From Opitutia bacterium (lineage in GTDB: Bacteria; Verrucomicrobiota; Verrucomicrobiia; Opitutales; Coraliomargaritaceae), in the NCBI GenBank assembly GCA_018663485.1, contig JABJQI010000158.1, positions 1-21,711 on the forward strand: 21,711 bases of DNA. Direction: 5' to 3'. This document shows, piece by piece, positions 15,998 to 21,711 of this stretch. Both the position numbers and the translations under genes were made by a program. Below the pieces are notes generated by a model. The model did not search any database. It saw nothing but the letters and a program-made list of their open reading frames with translations, and was not told the DNA's origin. Each line of letters begins with the position of its first letter. The stretch's first letter is position 1.

Positions 15998-18576
15998 TAA
16001 ACTGCTACGATGTTGACGATTTTACCAGGTACGTAGATTTCGCGCTTGATCGATTTACCATCAATGTGTGCGACAATGCGTTCGTGTGCCTTGGCTGCTG
16101 CGATGGCGTGGTCTTTCGAGACGTCGGCTGGGAGTTGAGCATCGCCGCGGTATTTGCCATTCACTTGGAAGATCACTTTAATGGTATCTTCGACTAGCTT
16201 ACTTTGGTCACACTCAGGCCAGCCCGCATTGACGATGCTGTCTGTGTGGCCAAGAAACAACCAGAGCTCTTCGGCGATATGTGGCGCGAGCGGTGCGAGT
16301 AATTTGATCAAGGACTCAACAGCGTCGAGCGTGAGCGCGTCCGCTTTACTGAGCTGATTGACGCAGATCATCATTTGCGAGATTGCGGTGTTAAAGCCAA
16401 GTGCCTCGTAATCTTCGGTGACCTTCTTGATCGTCGCATGCAGTGTGCGATCAGTGTCAGCATCGAGTTTTTCGGTCGTGCCGATCTTCGGATTCTTGCT
16501 GCCATCTTCAGCAACGACGAGTCGCCATGTTTTACGCAGGAAGCGAGCGATACCTTCGATGCCCTTGGTATTCCATGGCTTCATCGCTTCAAGTGGGCCG
16601 AGGAACATCAGGTAAAGGCGTAAGGCGTCGGCTCCATAGTTGACGACGATGCTCTCCGGGCTGACTACGTTGCCGCGACTTTTCGACATTTTCTCGCCGT
16701 CTTCGCCTAGAATGATGCCTTGGTGGAAGAGCTTTTTAAACGGCTCTGAATCGTTCACTACGCCAAGGTCGTAAAGCACATGGTGCCAGAAGCGAGCATA
16801 GAGCAGGTGTAGCACCGCGTGTTCCGCGCCGCCAATATACAAGTCCGGATAGCCCCAATATTTTTCTTTTTCGGGGGCGATCAGAGCGGCCGTATTTTTC
16901 GGATCTACGTAGCGCAGGTAATACCAGCATGAACCAGCCCATTGTGGCATGGTGTTAGTCTCGCGTGAACCTTGTACCCATCCTTCCACGGGTGCGCTGG
17001 AAGTGGCTCCAGTTTTTGGATCAATATAGAGGTGTAGCCATTCCTCGGCTTTCGACAGCGGACTCTGACCATCGGCCGATGGTGTGTAACTCTCCACTTC
17101 TGGCAATGCCAAGGGCAGTGCACTCTCGGGCAGGGCAACGGCAAAGCGTAGTTCACGATCAATCTGGCAGCTGACGGGGCGCTCGACCGATTTAAGCGAG
17201 TCGTCCACCTTCGCATAATCGGCTTCGTTGACCCACACTATCGGGAAGGGCTCGCCCCAGTAACGTTGGCGTGAAAATAGCCAGTCGCGCAGCTTAAAGT
17301 TGACCGTCGCTTTGCCGCGTTTCTCCGCGGAGAGTTGAGCGATGATGGCCTGCTTCGCACTTTCGGAGTCTTTACCGCTTTGCTCGCCTGAGTTAATTAA
17401 ATCGCCCGGACCAGTGTAGGCTTCAGTCAATCCACCAGCGGCATCTTTCTCGGCGTGGCCGTTATCGTCGATGACTTGCACGATTTCGAGGTCGAATTCT
17501 CTAGCAAATTCATAGTCGCGGGTGTCGTGCGCTGGCACGGCCATGATTGCTCCTGTACCATAAGTCATGAGCACGTAGTCAGCCACCCAGACCGGGATTT
17601 CCTTGCCGCTGACCGGATTGATCGCCATCGCACCCGTCCATACCCCAGTTTTTTCTTTACTCAGCTCGGCGCGTTCTAGATCGGATTTGCTTTTCGCTTT
17701 TTCCGCGTAGGCGAATACGGCGTCGCTCTGCTCGGCTGTGGTAATTTGTGATAGCAGAGGATGCTCTGGCGAGATCACCATATAGGTCGAGCCGAACAGT
17801 GTGTCTGGGCGGGTGGTAAAGACGCTAAGGTCTGCATCGTGGCCTGCGATGTCGAAAGTGATTTCGGCGCCTTCGCTGCGGCCGATCCAGTTTTCTTGCA
17901 GGCGTTTGGTGGAGTCGGGCCAGTCAAGGTCTTTCAGGCCCGCGATAAGTTTGTCGCCATATTCGGTGATACGGAGCACCCATTGGCGGATCGGGCGTCG
18001 CTCAACCGGGAAGCTGCCCCGCTCTGAGCGCGGGCCTTCGGCGGTGTTGAGCACTTCCTCATTGGCCAGCACAGTGCCGAGCTCGGGGCAAAACCAGACG
18101 GGTTTCTCATCGACGTAGGCGAGACCCTTCTTGAACAGCTGTAAGAAGATCCACTGTGTCCACTTATAGTAGCCGGGATCGGTGGTGTTGACCTCGCGCG
18201 ACCAATCATAAGCGAATCCGAGCTGGCGGAGCTGTGTCTTAAAGTGCGCAACGTTTTGCTTGGTCGTGTCACGAGGGTGCCGACCAGTCTTGATCGCATA
18301 TTGCTCAGTCGGCAGGCCGAAGGCGTCCCAGCCCATCGGGTGGAGCACATTAAAGCCCTTAGCTTTTTTGTAGCGCTTCAGCGCATCACTAGCAGTGTAG
18401 CCTTCGGGATGGCCGATGTGCAGACCCGCGCCGGAGGGGTAAGGGAACATATCGAGAATGTAGAAGGTTGGTTTGTCCTCGAAGTCCTTCGCTGTGTAAG
18501 TTGCCTTGTGTTCCCAGAAATTTTGCCATTTTGGCTCGATTGCGGAAAAGTCGTAGTCTGTATTCTGAGTTGCCAT
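15997..18576 (-). CDS. leuS: Leucyl-tRNA synthetase
   Basis: Class I synthetase that charges tRNA-Leu, with a separate editing site. The 859 residues match E. coli LeuS (860). HIGH box: HIGH at 53-56 (PSGAGLHIGHPEGYT); KMSKS box: KMSKS at 629-633 (GEKMSKSRGNVVSP). The CP1 editing domain has the Thr-rich TTRPDTLFG (254-262) and AVPAHDTRDYEF (347-358) with the Asp that fixes the substrate amine (D354). GSCWYYLRYVDP precedes the second half, and the C-terminal domain ends IKREIYVPGKIVNIVAV as expected. The ATG at 18576 has no Shine-Dalgarno. It is first in a unit with the FecR-like gene and lpxI and is divergent from the 184-residue secreted protein. Confidence 0.98.
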   Translation of the reverse strand: MATQNTDYDFSAIEPKWQNFWEHKATYTAKDFEDKPTFYILDMFPYPSGAGLHIGHPEGYTASDALKRYKKAKGFNVLHPMGWDAFGLPTEQYAIKTGRHPRDTTKQNVAHFKTQLRQLGFAYDWSREVNTTDPGYYKWTQWIFLQLFKKGLAYVDEKPVWFCPELGTVLANEEVLNTAEGPRSERGSFPVERRPIRQWVLRITEYGDKLIAGLKDLDWPDSTKRLQENWIGRSEGAEITFDIAGHDADLSVFTTRPDTLFGSTYMVISPEHPLLSQITTAEQSDAVFAYAEKAKSKSDLERAELSKEKTGVWTGAMAINPVSGKEIPVWVADYVLMTYGTGAIMAVPAHDTRDYEFAREFDLEIVQVIDDNGHAEKDAAGGLTEAYTGPGDLINSGEQSGKDSESAKQAIIAQLSAEKRGKATVNFKLRDWLFSRQRYWGEPFPIVWVNEADYAKVDDSLKSVERPVSCQIDRELRFAVALPESALPLALPEVESYTPSADGQSPLSKAEEWLHLYIDPKTGATSSAPVEGWVQGSRETNTMPQWAGSCWYYLRYVDPKNTAALIAPEKEKYWGYPDLYIGGAEHAVLHLLYARFWHHVLYDLGVVNDSEPFKKLFHQGIILGEDGEKMSKSRGNVVSPESIVVNYGADALRLYLMFLGPLEAMKPWNTKGIEGIARFLRKTWRLVVAEDGSKNPKIGTTEKLDADTDRTLHATIKKVTEDYEALGFNTAISQMMICVNQLSKADALTLDAVESLIKLLAPLAPHIAEELWLFLGHTDSIVNAGWPECDQSKLVEDTIKVIFQVNGKYRGDAQLPADVSKDHAIAAAKAHERIVAHIDGKSIKREIYVPGKIVNIVAV

Positions 18577-18717
18577 GTTATAGAAAACCGCGGATTTAGA
18601 AGAGTCGTTTACATTCAGTCAATATTGCAAAGCGTCGAGTGGCACTGATTCGAATCGCACGATTGAGCTGTTTAGCTTGATATATTAGGTGCTGTTCTTT
18701 ATTTTTGATATTTTTAT

Positions 18718-19272
18718 ATGCGCATTCGAGCCCCATTATTTTTTTTTATCGCCCTAGCATTTTTAATGACCGTCGCATACCTACGGGCTGAGATATCAGC
18801 CGTAGATATATACGATAAGCAGGAAAAAAACCTGTCGCAAAAGCGCTTCGAGCAGAAATCTTGGTCGGGCATTCAGAAGTCAGATGTTATGCAGAAGTCG
18901 TTCCCCTTTAAGCAATGGGAATCACATTATTCCTCACTCGGCTCGAAAAAATCGAATATTTCGCTAACAGAATCTAAAGATAAAAAGCGCTTTAATTCTA
19001 ATATTATCGAATTTGACACTAAATCGATGGATATTTCCCAGTGGAATGGACGCCTAGCCGAGCTCGAGCGTCAGGCCCAGATTAGCACAAATTCGACATT
19101 AAAAAAAATCGAGAATAAACGTATGTATGAAGGAATGCTGCAGAAATCGAAGCGTTTTGCGGAGACCGGAGAGACTCTTTCGCTGCGCGAGATCAACCGC
19201 TTTCAATTCCGGCAAAATCGCTCTGATACAGCTGTGCCGGTTCGAGCAGCTGGTGGCGGCGATGATTCCTGA
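18718..19272 (+). CDS. Secreted protein of unknown function
   Basis: A 184-residue protein with a signal peptide (hydrophobic 6-20, cleavage possibly after YLRA near residue 24), then a strongly charged, helix-prone, Lys/Ser/Gln-rich body. No cysteine, no catalytic motif and no known domain is evident. The C-terminal part (SLREINRFQFRQNRSD) looks more ordered than the rest and ends in a Gly/Asp tail. The ATG at 18718 is preceded by a very AT-rich stretch without a ribosome binding site. It is divergent from leuS (141-bp gap). I believe it is a real gene from the signal peptide and length, but assign no function. Confidence 0.65.
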   Translation: MRIRAPLFFFIALAFLMTVAYLRAEISAVDIYDKQEKNLSQKRFEQKSWSGIQKSDVMQKSFPFKQWESHYSSLGSKKSNISLTESKDKKRFNSNIIEFDTKSMDISQWNGRLAELERQAQISTNSTLKKIENKRMYEGMLQKSKRFAETGETLSLREINRFQFRQNRSDTAVPVRAAGGGDDS

Positions 19273-19574
19273 GTGTCGATCGACTGGTTTATCTGCGCTC
19301 TGCGTGGTTTTTAAGTCGCTTGCATCCAATTGATGGCGCTGCCTGCGTTAGTAGTTTCGTTCGCTGACTACGTGGATTATGGTTAGCATTGTTTGGCTGT
19401 TGCGACTCGTTTGCTTTAGGTAATACTGGGATTTTTAAAGTTCTGAGTTGTCTGGTTTTTAGAACAGAGAATACCTAGTTTGCTTGCTGAGGGGCGCTTT
19501 CGCGGTTCTGCCACATCCGTGCTGAATACCCTAATTGGCTAAATCGTCATCACTAGGCCTAGATGAGCGTACAG
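19273..19574. other. 302-bp gene-free stretch
   Basis: Between the unknown secreted protein and the tRNA-Ser terminator. Only short frames without ribosome binding sites or recognisable content occur. I see no repeat, promoter consensus or RNA gene in it. Confidence 0.5.
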
Positions 19575-19603
19575 AAAAAACCCGCGAGTGATTCGCGGGT
19601 TTT
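19575..19603 (-). terminator. Terminator of the tRNA-Ser gene
   Basis: AAAACCCGCGA (19577-19587) pairs with TCGCGGGTTTT (19593-19603) around a 5-nt loop. Read on the - strand the stem is followed by a T-run, 6 bp after the tRNA end. A shorter T-run on the other side could also let it act weakly on + strand transcripts. Confidence 0.85.
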
Positions 19604-19609
19604 AAAAGA

Positions 19610-19700
<91 letters not shown>

Positions 19701-19844
19701 ATACCAATACCGAGGAAGAAAGCGGGCTGGGCGCGAAGATCAATCCTTATTTTCAGAGAATTTAAGAAACTCTTCGAATTACGCAAAATTCTGGATATTC
19801 CGCACGATTTGAGCTGGCGCCGCCACGCAACCTGTCAGCGAAGA

Positions 19845-20291
19845 CTAGAGACGCTGCTCTTCGATGTCGTAGACGTCGAACCAGGTGTAAACGATTTTTT
19901 CGGCAGGGATGAACTCTGCGATGTAGCCTTCAAGATACACCTGAAGCTCGATCGGCATCTCATTGATTCGCTTGCTGCGTAGATCGTTGTTCCATTGTAC
20001 CAATGCCCCTTGTGTGTGATCAATACCGTTGGCTTGGATCCACTCGGCTACAGCGGCATCATCGGCACCTGTTGCGGCGAAGGCTTTAAAGTTCTCCGCA
20101 GGGATCCCTGCAAAAGTGAGGAAGAGCTGGTCGAGTGGGCAATCGAAGTGATATTCGCCCGCAGTCCCGGCGATCAACGCTCGGCACTTGTCGAGTGTGC
20201 GTGCAGCGATAACGTAGCCAGCAAGCGTCGCGCGTGGGCTGCGTGGGAATTCTTTACTGAGATCGAGAGAGCTTAGGTTGGATGTGGACAT
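19845..20291 (-). CDS. DUF5069 family protein
   Basis: A 148-residue soluble protein matching my recollection of DUF5069, a family common in Verrucomicrobiota and Planctomycetota: KEFPRSPRATLAGYVIAARTLDKCRALIAG (13-42) and GEYHFDCPLDQLFLTFAGI (45-63). The conserved Arg-Ser-Pro-Arg start and the CPLD segment are the main signatures. No signal peptide or membrane helix. No enzymatic role is known to me. The ATG at 20291 is preceded by CTCTCC-type sequence rather than a Shine-Dalgarno. It sits 90 bp after the uvrA stop on the same strand. Confidence 0.8.
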   Translation of the reverse strand: MSTSNLSSLDLSKEFPRSPRATLAGYVIAARTLDKCRALIAGTAGEYHFDCPLDQLFLTFAGIPAENFKAFAATGADDAAVAEWIQANGIDHTQGALVQWNNDLRSKRINEMPIELQVYLEGYIAEFIPAEKIVYTWFDVYDIEEQRL

Positions 20292-20381
20292 GATAGCTAG
20301 GAGAGTGTTTGAAGAAACTGCCTATTCCAATTTATTAGTTGGTTTTCTTTGGGGGCAGCTTTAGCCATACGTCAGTCACTT

Positions 20382-21711
20382 TTAACAATTTTTCAGGAAT
20401 GGAGCTGTCACGCTAGTCTTTGTCTGTTTAATGCCTTCGACTGAACCTTGATAGAGCAGCTCACCACCCGCATCGCCGCCGTTAGGGCCGATCTCTATCA
20501 GATAGTCGGCATCAGCGATCACGTCCAAATGGTGCTCGATGACGATTACGGTGTGGCCTTTGTCGACGAGGTGGTGCAACAATTCGATCAGACGCTCGAC
20601 GTCACTGAGGTGCAGCCCGATAGTGGGCTCTTCTAAGATGTAGAGGTTACCTTGGCCTTTATTGTATTGGCGTTCTTTAAAGGTGGGCATGCCTTTGGCG
20701 AGTTCACTGACGAGCTTGAGGCGTTGGGCTTCGCCGCCAGAAAGAGTGGGCGAGTATTGACCTAGTTTAATATAACCGAGTCCAGTTTCGACCATGGCAT
20801 CGAGTAGGCCTTTTAGGCCGGTGTGGAAGCTGAAGAATTCGGCGGCTTCCTCGAAACTCATGAGTAAGGCATCGGCGATGTTTTTGCCATTCCAGCGCAG
20901 CTCGTCGAGTTCGGCGCCGTAGCGTCGGCCGTTGCAATCCTCACAAGTCACATATGTGTCAGGCATGAAATTCATTTCTAGCTTCAGACGGCCTGCACCT
21001 TTACAGGTCTCGCAGCGACCGCCCTTAGTGTTGAACGAGAAGGTGCCAGTGCTGTAGCCTCGTGCGCGCGCTTCGGGAAGGTTAGAGTAGATGTCGCGGA
21101 TGATGTCGAACGCACCGATGTAAGTGGCGGGTGTGGAGCGAGGGTTTTTACCAATCGGCGATTGATCGACCTCGATCACTTTTCGCACAGTTTCTGCTCC
21201 GTGCAGTGCTTTGAAGACCATCCCGCTTTTTGTGCAGCCCTCCTTGAACAGCTGGGGAGTTTGTTTGGGAGTTAGCTTAGCTGATTTGATCTCGATCGCG
21301 AACTCGACCAGTGGCTTTAATAAGTCGCGGGTCAAGGTGGACTTGCCGGCACCGGAGACGCCGCAGATTGCGGTCAGGCGTTGCTTGGGGATTTGTACAT
21401 CGAAGCCCTTGAGGTTACGCAAGGCTGCGCCTTCTAGACTGATCCATTGTTCGTTGCTCTTTTTTTTGCGAGTGCTCCAATGCGCGGGGAGTGCACGATG
21501 TGCCGCACGTAAGGGGTGCGGCATACTCTTGCGTAAGTATTTGCCCGTGATCGATGCCTTGTTTATACGCAGTTGCGCCAGCGTACCGCAGGCGACGATT
21601 TCGCCGCCGTGTTCACCGGCTAGAGGTCCCATATCAATCAGTAAATCTGCGGCACGCATCATCGCTTCATCATGTTCAACCACAATGACCGAATTACCTA
21701 GTTGCTGCAAA
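20382..21711 (-). CDS. uvrA: UvrA, excinuclease ABC subunit A, C-terminal part
   Basis: Damage-recognition ATPase of nucleotide excision repair, working with UvrB and UvrC. The frame is open through the right edge; only the last 440 or so residues are visible, beginning at the end of the first ABC module (VIVVEHDEAMMRAAD). Visible second ABC module (numbering from the first visible codon): Walker A GVSGAGKST (117-125), DNA-binding zinc finger C233-C236-C256-C259 (C-x2-C-x19-C-x2-C), VDQSPIGKNPRSTPATYIG (181-199), ABC signature LSGGEAQR (323-330) and Walker B ILEEPTIGLH (358-367), then the H-loop VIVIEHHLD. The Walker B has Glu where most UvrA have Asp, and the loop before it is lengthened by about 8 residues (MPTFKERQYNKGQGN). 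The zinc finger argues for genuine UvrA function. Variants like this are, from memory, usual in the Verrucomicrobiota. Confidence 0.94.
   Translation of the reverse strand, partial: LQQLGNSVIVVEHDEAMMRAADLLIDMGPLAGEHGGEIVACGTLAQLRINKASITGKYLRKSMPHPLRAAHRALPAHWSTRKKKSNEQWISLEGAALRNLKGFDVQIPKQRLTAICGVSGAGKSTLTRDLLKPLVEFAIEIKSAKLTPKQTPQLFKEGCTKSGMVFKALHGAETVRKVIEVDQSPIGKNPRSTPATYIGAFDIIRDIYSNLPEARARGYSTGTFSFNTKGGRCETCKGAGRLKLEMNFMPDTYVTCEDCNGRRYGAELDELRWNGKNIADALLMSFEEAAEFFSFHTGLKGLLDAMVETGLGYIKLGQYSPTLSGGEAQRLKLVSELAKGMPTFKERQYNKGQGNLYILEEPTIGLHLSDVERLIELLHHLVDKGHTVIVIEHHLDVIADADYLIEIGPNGGDAGGELLYQGSVEGIKQTKTSVTAPFLKNC

Overview
The window looks like ordinary chromosomal sequence from a Gram-negative bacterium, most likely a member of the Verrucomicrobiota (Opitutae / Puniceicoccales-like; inferred, moderate confidence). 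LpxI points to lipid A, and a TolC-type efflux protein and a TonB-like protein point to an outer membrane. MenD points to menaquinone, HemL to C5-pathway tetrapyrrole synthesis. The DUF5069 protein and the UvrA variant with a Glu-Glu Walker B are, from memory, typical of Verrucomicrobiota and relatives. No integrase, transposase, phage gene, CRISPR array or rRNA gene was seen.

Layout. Positions 1-3750, + strand: the C-terminal part of menD (cut by the left edge), a class I [4Fe-4S] fumarase, a 350-bp gene-free stretch, and a small RRM/RGG RNA-binding protein closed by a textbook terminator. Positions 3860-6870, - strand: nadE followed by hemL, probably one transcript. Positions 6940-11770, + strand: a tolC-like gene, maf, an orphan TonB-like protein, an RluA-family pseudouridine synthase and a membrane-anchored lytic transglycosylase. 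Positions 11768-18576, - strand: an unknown membrane protein, a DUF971 protein, metF, then the tightly packed leuS / FecR-like secreted protein / lpxI unit (transcribed in that order). Positions 18700-21711: a secreted protein of unknown function (+), then on the - strand a tRNA-Ser(GCU) with its own terminator, a DUF5069 protein and the C-terminal part of uvrA, cut by the right edge.

How they fit together: most genes are housekeeping (respiration and TCA cycle, NAD, haem, one-carbon metabolism, translation, DNA repair). A second theme is the cell envelope (TolC-like, TonB-like, lytic transglycosylase, LpxI, FecR-like and two unknown exported or membrane proteins). I found no clear new defence or mobile system. 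The points most worth a second look are the repeat-rich tail and long structured leader of the RRM gene, the 380-bp metF upstream region with an ATGA-overlapping reading frame, the UvrA Walker B substitution, and the near absence of Shine-Dalgarno sequences except at the RRM gene.
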